From: Zygaena filipendulae
Lineage: Eukaryota > Arthropoda > Insecta > Lepidoptera > Zygaenidae
Reading direction: 5' to 3'
DNA length: 64,000 nt
NCBI GenBank assembly: GCA_907165275.2
Contig: OU015649.1
Span: forward strand, 13,918,001-13,982,000
Shown here: piece after piece, positions 20,614 to 32,222 of the stretch
Numbering within the stretch: the stretch's first letter is position 1
How the letters are laid out: the number at the start of each line of letters is the position of its first letter
Made by a program: the position numbers and the translations under genes
The notes under the pieces: generated by a model
Told to the model about the DNA's origin: nothing
The model's input: only the letters and a program-made list of their open reading frames with translations
Databases searched by the model: none

Positions 20614-22489
20614 TTTTTCATCAGCATCAAATTATTCGCATCGATGCAGATACAAATGCAGTGTAGCGGCCACGCGCGGTGAATTTAAGGATTATGTACA
20701 ATGTACATTGATATTACGTAACGGAAAACGGAACCCGGAACCCGACGCGCGGCTTAACGCGGCGCCTGTCAGCGGATTTAACGCCATTATGCCGGTTTGT
20801 GTGTCAAAAGTCAAAACACATTGCCACCGGGCGCTAGTTCACCGAATTCATACCGATATTTTGACGTAGAGCGGTCTGCACGTCGCGCGCCGCCCCCGCC
20901 AGCGCCCCGGGCGTCTGCGCCAGACAGCTGGGAATTCGTCCGCGAGATAGCTAATGCATAAAATTTCTGAGTTGACGCCCCCGTACGCGACACACTCCCC
21001 ATCTTAAGTGGCGCCAGTGAAATATATGAGGTGTATTACATTGGATGGTTATGCGAACACGCGGGTTGAGGCGAGTGTACTGCGCTACGTTTTGCCGTGT
21101 ACAAAAAGGTTCGCGATGATTACCTACTATTTTATTCATAAATGTAACGAATAGAAACTTTTATGTGAAGATTCGAGATAACACTTCTCCTCTTTTGTCT
21201 TCTTGAATAATTTTTTAGAGAGAAATAATGAAAAAACATACGAAACGGCACGGTTGTGTATTAAAAATGTTAAGGGACGAAAACATATATTAATTTGGTT
21301 AATGGGTTCGCTCGAAAGTATAACCGAAGCTTATCCGCGATCATTTCAAAATAAGTAATATATCTAAGAGCATTAACATAATTTGGAAATCATAAAAGCA
21401 TCGGGTACCGCTAGGGATCCCAGTCGTGCGGTGCCACCTCTATTTTAATATTGCGAGTGAAGGCGTCGCAACGAAAATGTTATTTTATTAAAATTGTCAG
21501 GGCAGGTGAGAACCCGGGCGGGACGCCCCGGACCCGACGCCGGGGCCCCGCCCGGGACTAAATCAAAATAACTGAACACTTCCAACCGAGGAATATTCAC
21601 TCTCGCTCGCGCGATTCACTTCAGTTTATTCCGATGGGTTTTATTTCTTTTTGCATAATATTTTTTTTTTCTCACGCGCCCGTACCCATCCCTTTTTATA
21701 TTATTGACCCATTCAATCGATAGAATGAGAGTTGTAATGTGTTTCTTTTTTTCGACTGCGGATCGTGTCGTGTTTATTGAAACCGTGCCTTTGTATAGTA
21801 ACATAAAAGAGTGTGTTTTCGACGGAAAAAAAAAGAAAATAGCGAAGAAATATACCGAACAAGGTTGCCTATGCCCATAAAATATTCATAAATTTCATAT
21901 ACAGACGTCCGAAAGTTTAGTAAGACTTTTGACATTATGAGTCGTTTGATTTATACGGATATGGTAGAACATGTCAGTAGAGACGGTAATGAAGAGATAA
22001 TCGATTGTTTGTAAACGTATAAATTATGATTGTGTAGTTTACGAGTATGTATAGGTACGTGAGTATAAACTTGTGACCGTCGAGACAACTTGTCGGCCGT
22101 ATTCATTAGTCGGCATCACTAGTGTGGGCGGACATCACTAGTTTTACCACTCGCTCATCGCGTGCCTTTTTAAATAATGTTAATTCATAAGTTTATTAAA
22201 CTTTTAAGTTTTAACCGCCACGAACGTGTCTCGACTGAGTGTATAACTTTCGTATGCCTCTTGTCACAATTAATTTTATTATAATACTTACATATCTGTA
22301 ATTTCTTTAGAAAAAGTTCTAAGATAACACTTTTAAATTTTTAAGTGCTAATTAACATCTAGATTGGATTAAACATTTTGATGCTTAAACTGCTACAACT
22401 TTTCCAAATTAAAAACCTTTATTGCCACAAGTGCACAACTGTAAATTAGACTTAATTCATATAAATTAATAATAATTATTATATCAAAC
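20614..22489. other. Unique DNA with a GC-rich island
   Basis: The part at about 20640-21110 is CG-rich, repeat-free and unlike the flanks (ACGTCGCGCGCCGCCCCCGC at about 20880). A strong GC hairpin lies at 21513-21556. No coding exon can be supported. Regulatory DNA is a possibility. Confidence 0.4.
21513..21556. other. Strong GC-rich stem-loop
   Basis: Left arm CCCGGGCGGG (21513-21522) pairs with right arm CCCGCCCGGG (21547-21556). Pairing continues inward as CCCCGG with CCGGGG after a small bulge. This leaves a loop of about eight bases. It sits within otherwise AT-rich DNA. Function is unknown. Confidence 0.7.
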
Positions 22490-22636
22490 CAGCCTACAGA
22501 CGTCTACTACAGCACAAAGCCTTTCCCTAAGGATCCACACGATAACTAGACTGTTCCTGTGATAATCTTCACCTCATGATATCATAGATCATAGGTCCAT
22601 CTTATGACAGGAGGCTGATCGCGCCATTCCATACGG
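22490..22636 (-). pseudogene. Old RTE-type LINE 3' fragment
   Basis: The minus-strand translation gives EWRDQPPVIRWTYDL, a stop, then further decayed sequence and GSLGKGFVL with two stops before TSVGW. This follows the order of the RTE C-terminus (EWRP..RPP..RWTDDL ... SLGEAFVQQWTSVG). The four in-frame stops and the AT-rich remnant beyond (22462-22490) mark it as the oldest of the three RTE fragments here. Confidence 0.65.
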
Positions 22637-24991
22637 ACATTATCAAGATAAAACAGGACATATTTGTAATTAGTTTTCTTTTGCTCCTGATCTAGCTATG
22701 TACCTACCTTACTAATTTCAGCTTCATTCCTATAAAAACTTACACATCACTTTTTACCCCCATTTTACCCTATCAAGGGTAGAAATCCCGTTCTTTAATG
22801 CATACCTACGCTGCGCTGTAAAGAAACCTTGGGCCAAATTTCAAGATTTCAGACTTAGCGGTATGGGCTGTGTGTTGATATTATGTCCGTCAGGCAAGTT
22901 CTCGTTATATAAACATAGATGAAGTGCCTAGAGAGAGACCAGCAGAGATAAATAAAAAAAAATGTAGATTGGCAATTGAAACGCAAATTATATGGTTTCT
23001 TTTGTAAACTTGTCTGACAAGGAAGTACCGCACCGATAACTTTCGTAGCACGTCACTATAAATCAAAGCGACCTTTGCAGATAGTGATGCCCTCCAGTCA
23101 TGGAGTAAATCGATATAATATTCTAATCCGCTACAAGATATTATCTTTGGATAAGATTTTTTTATCATAGCATAAAATAAATTAAGGGAGAGATGGAATA
23201 AATGTAACCCAAATGAATCTAACAGCTTTCTGACATTAGACGATAGACATTTGTTAGTAGGCAATCTCGAAGTAAATATAAAAAAAATCTTGTTATATCT
23301 TCAAAAATGTGAGTTATTTTAAATGAGGCTGTTTGGTAAGTATTTCTATTCAATTTACCTCTATATTATATTATGTGCCTCTATAGTGTCGTTATAAAAG
23401 CAGACCTAATTATCCATTAGAATAAAAACAAGAGACAATAATATTTTATTAAAGCAATTATTTTTTATTAATGCTAATAAAATCACGTGCAATGTGGATT
23501 TCCATTTGGATATAAATGTTGATCTTGAATCATTAAAAAAGAAACGTATTAACGACTTATTTATTCAAACAAGAACAGAAGACAATATATTGTAACTGTT
23601 TCCACGATGCATTTTAGTAAACTACCATTAAAATGTTGTAGTCACGACCATAATACACATATTATAATAAATATTCAAATCGAAAATTTCGTAACTTCTA
23701 ACAGTGACGGCCCATAATGGCCCTTCGAGACGCGAGAATGAAAGTGATTCTTGTGAAATAGCTGTAAATGGAAATGTGTTAAATTTTATAACGTTTTCTA
23801 ATAAATGCATGCGTGTAAATAAGTACCTACCTGATTTTGTTATTAAGAATTCAGTAACTTATACTAACTGTTGATTTTATTGTTTGTTTTAGTTTATGTG
23901 TTGGATTACATGTATGTGAATTACATATACAAATTGTTACCCATCTTTAGTCTGTACTATATATAAGAGAAATGATTTATAATTATATCTTAATAAAATA
24001 GAGTTTTAAAAGTTTTTATTAAATAATTTCTTGGTTCTTCCACGTCTGCATATTGTCTAGATATACATATATTATCGTGAATATTTGGAAAAACTGGTCT
24101 TAATAATGAAGTATTAGGTGTGTTCGTCATTTTGATAAAGCGTTCAAGTTCATTTTGAAAAACTTCCCTTTAATTGAAACGTCATATTTGTCCAAAAATA
24201 TTGTTATGTAGGTACTTACCAATCCTACGACTTTTGATATTTACTCTAACTCCTAATGAAAGCGTTTCACTTCAGCGCGTTTATTGCGATCGTTAAATAA
24301 TTTTAATCGAATTTTCTATAAATATGACAATTATCAATTCACCAAACTGTTTACTTACGCCCCTGTTAAATTTGCTAACCGGATAATCTACGAATGATAA
24401 ACTAATTTATACTCTACAGCTTTAAACATACAGTGCTGTTTGGTTAAAATGTTATTTCAGGGGAGGTAGGTGATTAAAACAGGTGAAATTTTGTATTAAT
24501 TCCAACGAGTCGCTGGATGTTTGTAATAATTAGGAACGGGGAATCCCCGGCATGCTATTTACAGATAAATTTATATCAAATATCTTTAACGACTGCCGTT
24601 ACAATTTAAACTATTAAAATTGTTGCGCGGTTGACAGAAATTCGGAAAAACCTTTTTTCATCACAGAAGAAGGCTATTTAGGCAAGTACCTACCTAACTA
24701 GGCAAGTACCTACTCAGGCAACTAATTACGTAGTGAGCACTAAGCACTAAATACATAAATATCTATTTAACCGACTCCCAAAGGAGGAAGCTCTCAGTTG
24801 CCTCAGTATACCTACATATCTTAAGTTTTAAATTGAGCGTTATTTTCATGAATGATCCGATCTGTATGACTATTTTACTCTGTAAACTGTATAAAATATT
24901 CTTAGTTAAAATTTATAGCTTTTGCTCCAGGCTCGTTTCTTCTTACATACAAATTTAGCTACGATCTGATGAAAATATGATGATTTTATTT
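22637..24991. other. Long unique AT-rich stretch
   Basis: No recognised repeat or gene. A 119-codon minus-strand frame at 22905-23264 has no recognisable domain and may be chance. A near-tandem duplication of TAGGCAAGTACCTAC lies at about 24677-24713. Confidence 0.5.
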
Positions 24992-25347
24992 GGGGTCTAA
25001 AGTACGTACTAACTTCGTGATTTTTCGACCCCTCCCTTCTTGCAACAGTTGGTCACATTTTTGAGACCCTCTCCCCCTCCCCCTCCCTAGTGTGACGTGA
25101 CACATTTTGCAATTTTCACATTTATAAATTATTAAATTAAAACAGCAGTTCCGACCAAACAATTAAAATAAAACCTTAGTTCGCCAACAATATACAGATA
25201 AGAGTCGGAAATATTTAGGCACTTACCTAGATGTATATAAGATTTTAAAATGTGACGTCACGAAACTCCCACCCCTGTCATACAATGTCACATTTCGTCA
25301 ACTCCCTCCCTCCCTGTTAGCGTGTAACGTACTTTATGGATGGTCCC
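24992..25347. mobile_element. TIR element family E (pyrimidine-rich MITE)
   Basis: The left end GGGGTCTAAAGTACGTACTA and the right end, reversed (GGGACCATCCATAAAGTACG), share the AAAGTACGT core as degenerate inverted repeats. The inside has pyrimidine-rich blocks just inside both ends (CTCTCCCCCTCCCCCTCCCT near 25069; ACTCCCTCCCTCCCTG near 25301), plus GTGACGTGACAC and a GTGACGTCAC palindrome at 25252-25261. One copy only, so the boundaries are approximate. Confidence 0.5.
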
Positions 25348-28035
25348 TTTCAAGGAGTTACCGAGGGAATTACCGAATGCCATGCGAGATTCACCAAACC
25401 AAGTCTAGTTGGAAATGAATCCTGTGACACAATAATATTTCATATCAAGCCGAATAACAAAAGAAGCTTACTTATACGAAACAGCAAATCAATACATCCC
25501 GCTAACACAATAAATAACACTATCATATTGTGTTGTGTTCTAACATAATAATAAACCGCAACACATCGATACGAATGTTTGAACACACATTTCCATAACT
25601 CCATCTCATGTTAGCACAGTGCTCCGCTCATGACTGGCGACGAGTCCCGAGGAGCGCGAGTCGGCTGGATCACAGCCAAAGTATTAAAAAAGTTTGATAT
25701 AGCTTTATTACCTACCTGCAATTTGATTGTAGTTCCTTGGTAGTTCCTTTTAAATTTTTCTTGTTGCGATAAAACATTTTGGAGGTGAAGCGTAAAAAGA
25801 ATCGTGGAAAAATCGAATATTTAAAACAAATATCATAGATATTAACTTTAAGGTGAAATTATCAACAATACGCTTTCTCCCTCGCTTTTTAGGCTTCTCA
25901 CCAACTCACATTGAGCAGAGTGAGATATCAATAGCAACACCACGTTACGGGATTTCACGATTACTACAGGGAGTTCTTAATATAAAAAAAAAAAAAAAAC
26001 TTAAATAATTATGTAATTTAAACTTGTACTTATCGGATCGGCCTGTCAATCTCCGTAAGACAGGAGAACGCAGCAAAAAAAATATCCTTATACTTTAGAA
26101 AAACCCTTGTTAATCCTAAAATGACAACACGTTTAAAAAGAATTTGTAAATTGTGCAAATAGGTATAAATCACAGTATTACCACATATTATTTTATGTAG
26201 GTAAAACTGTGGTTCGAATTGTTAAATTAGGATATAACCTAGCCAATAACTGCGGTTCTTCAGCGCCACTTAATTGGCTGGAGGCTTGTTACACAACACA
26301 GCCGTCGGATTATCTAAAATTAGAACGGCTTGAACAGCGAATGTAGGGTATTGAGTATGCCCTGTTACGAACGAAATTGGTTCTGGAAAGAAACGACCCT
26401 CGTTTGCCTAGATCAAATAGAAAAATCTTTGTTATACAGTGAATTTATTACTACACGTAGAAGTGTCTGCAAGATTTTGCAAAAAAGAAGCGGAGTAATT
26501 GCCGGTTTTGTTTTTATCAACGTTAAATGTAGATTTAGGTGCTATAAAAAAGGCGTGTTAAAACATGACATTACAGAAACATAGATTTACTTTAAATACA
26601 TTTAAAGTAAGCCGATTTTTTCTTTGAAAAGCATCCGTGGGGCTAAACTGGCCAGATGGATGCAATGGAAATTTAAAGAACTCGAATTTGCAGACTCTTA
26701 TTTTCCTTGTTCTTGTATTGAAAAAACTTTGGCACAAAGCCAACTTCACCAATCCCAACTACAGATACCGACTCGATGTAATGCACGCGAACAGTCTTTT
26801 ATAGTTTTTGTCGAGCACTTCAAAGTAATTTAATACGAATACAGCACTGTAGAGACGTTCAATGTTCGCTCAGACAATACGCTTTTATTCTAAAACAAAT
26901 CTGTCTCGAAATTGGTCGTACATCTTCTTTGGTCGTCGATATCTATACTACTGCACTGTAGATCTTTCACTCGGTCGATTAATAACAGTTCTGAATGTAT
27001 TCATAGAGATAGTTTATTGTCGAAGTTGCACCTAGAAAGCAATTTATTCGAATGAAAACAGCGGTGTAAGTGAGCCATTGATTTTATAGCAGTGGCTGTG
27101 TTTTGCCGCGGCAGTTACCGGTTAATGGGGCAATTGGATTTCGAGCAGTTCAATAGAGCCACAACGGGCTGTTTCGTGGCCTTGCTGTTTTTTTTTTTTT
27201 TTTTTTTCAACAATTGCTACCTATTATTCGTTTCCGGTTTTGTTTCCTCCGAAAGTGCTTTCAAAAGTGTTTTATTTAGAAAACTTACCGTAATTACGTC
27301 GCGTTGTAAGAAAGAAAAATTGGCAAAGGAATCAGGGCGTATGGATTTTCAAAGTGTTATCTGAACGATTAAGTTGACTATCAGATCAACTACGTGCCGT
27401 AAGCGGGTAAAGGGGGTGCAAAGCACCGCGCTAATGGAGCCGTTGGAGTTGCAATAATCGCGTTCTTAACACGAATGCATTTATGACACGTTATTACGTA
27501 TTGTTAAGGTGTGTTTTCGCAGGCAATTTGTATTAAATATTTGTCTGTTTACAAACGGCATTTTCACTTAAGAAAAATTGTATAATTAATTTATTTTATC
27601 TGGATGTTTTGTTTTTGCTCAACGCGCTAGTTCAGTTCAATTTTCACAATGACCACAACAGAGCTAAATAGTATACCTACTCCGTGCTCTCCCGAGCATA
27701 CATTGCAAAGTATTTTCTGGTCACGAAATGCGGACCGTTTGTTAACGAATCATACAAATTGCCTGAGACATAATACTTGCGGAATGGCTTGTGCCGTTCC
27801 GTTTCACATTTCGCAGTTTATTCTGGTGCGGTGCACGGTGTCCGGTGCACTCGGCGCCGTGCGGATGAGTTTCGCGGGCGCATGATTTTAGAAAACGGAA
27901 CGCATTAAGCCGAACGTTGTGCTTATTTAAATATTTTAATTGCTACGACTGTTAATTGCGCCGCTACTGCACTGTATGTAGAGAGTTGGCGTGCATGTTA
28001 CGATTCATAACATTTTGCACAGTAATTGTGAATAA
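25348..28035. other. Long unique stretch, no gene recognised
   Basis: It contains an A-run at 25984-25999 and a T-run at 27188-27208. Either could be a retroposon tail, but no body is recognised. The several open frames (for example 26330-26584, 27092-27364) have no known motif. No HLE is recognised in these 2.7 kb, which is unusual for this window. Confidence 0.5.
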
Positions 28036-28192
28036 CAGCTGCTCCTCGCGGTTTCAGTCGCTTTAATTGTAAAGTTCCGGCGAGGATTCTGGTACAAAAA
28101 GTACCTTATACCCTTTTCTGAATCTCTGATAGCGTGTATGCAAAATTTCATGATGATCGCTAGTTAAGGCCTGAAAGCGTTGCAAACAATCT
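28036..28192 (-). mobile_element. Helitron-like element, subtype A, old copy
   Basis: The plus strand runs CAGCTGCTCCTCGCGGTTTC, GGTACAAAAAGTACCTTATA, GTATGCAAAATTTCATGATG. Both termini are decayed. A further HLE-like phrase, GGATTTGGATGAAATTTGG, follows at about 28218-28236 on the plus strand. Confidence 0.7.
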
Positions 28193-30354
28193 ACAGTTAA
28201 CTAAAGAAAGACCGTACGGATTTGGATGAAATTTGGAAGAAAAATTGAAAATGTTCTGGATTCACTCTTACTATACAAACTTTGTAGATTACATGTAGTT
28301 TGGATGATAATGCAATATTATTATGACATGGAGCTGATCTGATGGAGCCGGAAGATGGTTATAAGAACTCTGTCATTTAATAACGCAACTTTTGTTTAAC
28401 CTTTTACCTATAACTAATACATTTTATACCAAAGAGAGTTATAGGTTTACGCACATATAGTAAAATGTAAATGTTGCCTCAAACCACAGCAGTGCACAGG
28501 CAAACCAAAGGTTTCTGTTGCACTGGAAATATGTGAACTTTGTATTTGTATCTATTGGCTTAAAAAAATATACCCCATCAAGTCTTCTAGTTCTAAACGA
28601 ATACTTTTTAATTTAGGCTAGTAGTCAGTATACTCTTAAAGCGTAGTTTTTGATATATATATTCTACGTATATTATCTAATATTACACAAGACACTTTGT
28701 AAAAAGGGAAAAATAATTATCCTCTTAATCACATAGCCTATCTACCTAAAAAAAATATATGCATAAATTAATTAAATAGAGCGTTTCAAAGTTCTTACTT
28801 TAGACCTTACCACCGAAACGCGGAATGACGTCACTTGTTCAAAATTACGCCTTATTAATCTGTGATAGAAATGTCACTGTCGTAGTGACAGCGTCATGTG
28901 ATATTGACAGACAGATAACTTCAATATCCTAAAACGAAATTAAGGTTGAACTGTGTCGATTTACTTCCAAAAGTTCCAGTAAAGAATCGAAATGCATCTT
29001 ACCGATGCATTTTAAAGTAAAAAACTTCAGAAATTGGAAAATATGCGTTGACTGTATGCACTTAGTTTCTTTTGCCTTCTCTGAAAGAGGTAAATGTTTC
29101 CTAAAAAAATAAAAGTGACGTCATGTGTCAAGCTTGGCTGTGATTGGTGTTTCGTTACAACGTTCCGTTTCACAAAATTAAAAGTTGAATATTTTGGAAA
29201 ATATTGAAAATTTTTTAGTCAATCTTTCACGATAACGCTTTTCTAAGGCTCTATTTTTGAAATATTGACACAATTTCTTATTATAAATTTCATGCAAGTA
29301 CCCTATTGCTGGCGTTCCTTAGAAATCACGTAAACAATCTATATTCGAAATAATAAAGTACCTACTTACATATTATACAGAACTGACCTCTCTGTTAACC
29401 TAACTTTCTTCAGGCACTACCGTGTCTCGAAGTAGAGCTTTAGAGAAATCCACAATGACCCCGTTTGCCCTTAACTACTAAAGTAATGGGTAATTTTCTG
29501 CACAGACCACGAATTAACTATGTTTTGCATGTTATCATTGTTTACAATCGTGGCCGGCTAGCGAAGTTGTTAGAAACGGAGGTGGCTAAGTATCTACTGC
29601 CTATACGTTATACCTAGGTACATAACAAATCGTTTTTGAGAGAAAGAGATTGTGAATTTAGACCAAACTCCAGCCTAATTTTTAATTATCAATTATTATA
29701 ATAATAACACCTAAATTAATACTTCTTGGACATCATCAGACACCTGGCGCCACCTGGTTCCAAACTAGGCAGCAACAACTAGTACTGTGGATAGGTACTC
29801 CTTTTCTCTTAGATCTTATTTGAATCTAAATACATATTATACCATAATCTCATATTCCAAATTTTGCAATTTTTCCAGCCTGGATAACTTACAAGTCAGT
29901 CTATTTGTACCTAATGAACCAAATCCCAATAATGTCATTAAGTTTGTCTAAAGTAAAATTGATTAAAGCATTCAAACAAAAATTACAATTAATCTCATAC
30001 CAGATGATCTATGTCTATGTCTACCAGCGACCTCAGTATTTATACAAGATTTAAATATATAGTTATCTATTTTTGTTTCCGAAATTTCTCATTTCAAAAG
30101 TCCGAGTTAATTATAACGACGTTACATAGGTAAACTAAAATAACTTATAGTTTAAAAACTGCTGAGATAAAAGAAGTTAATCTCAATGTACACAAGGATT
30201 AGTTGAAGTTTTGAGATAGATGATTCTCCATCAGCTTTGTACTTAGTCTGAAACCCCTAGGGTGCCACTTTCCAGTCTGGGCGTTATATATCTAAAGTAC
30301 AATATATAATATACATAGGTATATAATAGTATGTTGATGTTGTATATAGAATGT
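28193..30354. other. Unique stretch with small hairpins and two CRE octamers
   Basis: TGACGTCA occurs at 28825-28832 and 29116-29123 outside any recognised MITE. Between them are hairpins TGTCACT/AGTGACA (28872-28890) and AAATGCATC/GATGCATTT (28990-29012). No gene is recognised. Confidence 0.45.
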
Positions 30355-30425
30355 TTGCTTGGTTCCCAAGACACAAGCTTATAGCATAGTGTGTGTTTTG
30401 CAATTAGTGGAGATGTATTGTAAAA
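30355..30425 (+). mobile_element. Possible SINE 3'-body fragment
   Basis: GGTTCCCAAGACACAAGCTT and ATAGCATAGTGTGTG resemble the body shared by the SINE copies at 31271-31478 and 41356-41440 (CCACGACACAAGCTTATAGC). The match is short. Confidence 0.4.
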
Positions 30426-30594
30426 GACGAAATTCGTGAAATTTATGCAGTAATCTTCAGTAGTAAAATTTCTTTCTATTAAGTAATTATAATTAAAAAT
30501 CACAATTTAAGAATTAATATCACCAGTAAAGTAGGTATTTCCACCAATAACTAATTAATCTGATAGGTACTTGGATACTTGTGACTCAAATACC

Positions 30595-30660
30595 TACCTA
30601 CGTGTAAACGGCTGAACCGATATGGCTAAAATTTCGCAAATACGTATAAATAGAATATTT
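30595..30660 (+). mobile_element. Helitron-like element fragment
   Basis: CTACGTGTAAACGGCTGAAC and CGATATGGCTAAAATTTCGC match the HLE middle also seen at 5319-5621. No termini remain. Confidence 0.45.
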
Positions 30661-30738
30661 ATTTATATTTTAGATTTAACACGTAAGGCACTTTTCGTAA
30701 TAAATAATCATAATCAAATAAAAGTGATTTAATAATAA

Positions 30739-30978
30739 TTGGACATAGATAAGCAATAGTGTGTTAACTCACACTGGAGAAATTTTGAGTAAATCGTGTT
30801 TTAAAAGTATAGCGCCATTTTGTGTCAACATTTTTTATGTTAAATATTTAGTTACATATTTAAGCAATGTAATAAGATAAACACAAAATTAAAAAAACGT
30901 TCCCTAACTCTCAATAAATCGTTCTGAATCGATAACTTAAGTTTGTGGGTTAACATGTTATTGCTTATCTGCGTCCAA
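30739..30978. mobile_element. MITE family B, copy 2 (reversed relative to copy 1)
   Basis: This is the best-preserved copy of the family: TTGGACATAGATAAGCAATA at the left and the complement of TATTGCTTATCTGCGTCCAA at the right. GGAGAAATTTTGAGTAAATC and TCAATAAATCGTTCTGAATC are reversed versions of the internal landmarks in copy 1. Length is 240 bp. Confidence 0.9.
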
Positions 30979-31270
30979 TTTATACTGGTATAAACCTACC
31001 TACTATACATAATTATATGAAAGGAGTTCAGTTTATCACTCACCGAATACAATAACAAAAAGTTTCCTAACCCGGTTCCAATATACAGTACCGGAGTACC
31101 GATTTCATCAATCGAGCACTCGATATAGAGTCGCGAATGATTCGCAGGCGTCATCGCATCGCTCGCGGCTACTACGGGACGATTCGATTCGATTCAATTT
31201 GAATCGTCTGATTGGAAACTATTAAGTCTATATCCCATAAACAAATCTATCTATTAATTAAATCTAGCCG

Positions 31271-31478
31271 TTTATAATAATCCACATCACAACACACAGA
31301 TCTACTTGATCCCACAGTAAGCTATTATTAGCTTGTGTCGTGGAAACCAATATTTTATACTATAGATACATAAATAAACCCAGACTGGAGAATGAAACCC
31401 TGTTCATCACACAAAGTCCACCCCCACCGGGAATCGAAACCGGAACCCCTTGATTAGCTGGTAAGCCGTAAGTATACA
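31271..31478 (-). mobile_element. tRNA-derived SINE, minus strand
   Basis: On the minus strand the head carries a B-box-like GGTTTCGATTCCC (plus 31429-31441), followed by the body phrases GTTTCATTCTCCAGTCTGGG and CCACGACACAAGCTAATAAT. It ends at TGTGATGTGGATTATTATAA (left end on the plus strand). The same body and tail recur at 41356-41440. The internal Pol III promoter is the hallmark of tRNA-derived SINEs. The A box is decayed. Confidence 0.75.
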
Positions 31479-31573
31479 CATTACACATTTATAGTGTGCA
31501 AACGAGTATACATTCCTTCTACAACCATCTCATAAACAGTCTTATAAAACCTTCCGTCGAAATTTCATCCATT

Positions 31574-31595
31574 AGAAAGAAAGAAAGAAAGAAAG
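31574..31595. repeat. (GAAA)n microsatellite, possible LINE tail on the minus strand
   Basis: About five GAAA units, bordered on the right by GGAAATACATTTATTTCAGC. Reversed, this gives an AATAAA-type signal directly before the (TTTC)n run, as at LINE 3' ends. Confidence 0.75.
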
Positions 31596-31729
31596 GAAAT
31601 ACATTTATTTCAGCACAACACTTTCGACTTTATATACAGCATATACAAGATCAAAATTTCAATGCGCGAAAGTTTGAAGAGATTGATAGTAGCCCCAAAC
31701 CATCGACCACACAGCCCCAAACCTACAGC

Positions 31730-31747
31730 CTCAGCAATATTGCTGAG
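31730..31747. other. Perfect 18-bp palindrome within a longer stem-loop
   Basis: CTCAGCAATATTGCTGAG is fully self-complementary. AGCCCC upstream and GGGGCT downstream can extend the pairing, and TCTTTTGTTT follows. It resembles a terminator-like fold but there is no transcript context. Confidence 0.7.
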
Positions 31748-31986
31748 ACGGGGCTCTTTTGTTTCTAAATAAAAATCATTTTGAAAAACCGAACTTTTTA
31801 AATAGTTTTTTTATTTTTTAAGTTGTTTTAATCATTAGTCCTTATTTTAAAAAAAATACAATGTGTTTTTTATGAGCGCCAATAAATGCATTTCTCCTTC
31901 TGATAATAAAAGTTGGTTATTAAAGACGATAATGCCAATTCTCATCCTAAAATTGTATTATTTCATAGGGATGTTACGTACCTACA

Positions 31987-32222
31987 TCTATATATATAAA
32001 ATCCTTTGTCCTGAATGACTGATGGATCAACGCACAGCCTAAACCGCTGATCGTAGAGACCTGAAACTTGGGGGTGTGTTCTTTGTATGACGTGGGCATG
32101 CGATAAGAAAGGATTTTTGAAAATTCAACCCTAAGGGGGTGAAAAGGGGTTGTAAAGTTTGTATGGAACAATTCCGCGGGAACTCCGAAATTACCGCGAG
32201 TGAAGCGGGGCGGGACAGCTAG
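31987..32222 (+). mobile_element. Helitron-like element, subtype B
   Basis: It starts TCTATATATATAAAATCCTT and then TGTCCTGAATGACTGATGGA. The middle carries CTGATCGTAGAGACCTGAAA, and the 3' end is CGAGTGAAGCGGGGCGGGAC then AGCTAG. Its only relative of the same subtype is the reversed copy at 38584-39171. The middle is unlike subtypes A, C, D and E, while the last 60 bp are shared. Confidence 0.9.

Larger units (their letters stand above)
31479..31986. other. Unique DNA with a (GAAA)n repeat and a palindrome
   Basis: The segment holds a short microsatellite and a perfect palindrome, both listed separately. On the minus strand, AAATAAATGTATTTCC followed by (TTTC)n looks like the 3' tail of an unidentified LINE. 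Confidence 0.45.

Noticed and set aside
22905..23264. 119-codon minus-strand frame as a gene
   Set aside because: No motif is recognised and the AT-rich hydrophobic composition is expected from chance frames. Splicing or homology evidence is lacking.
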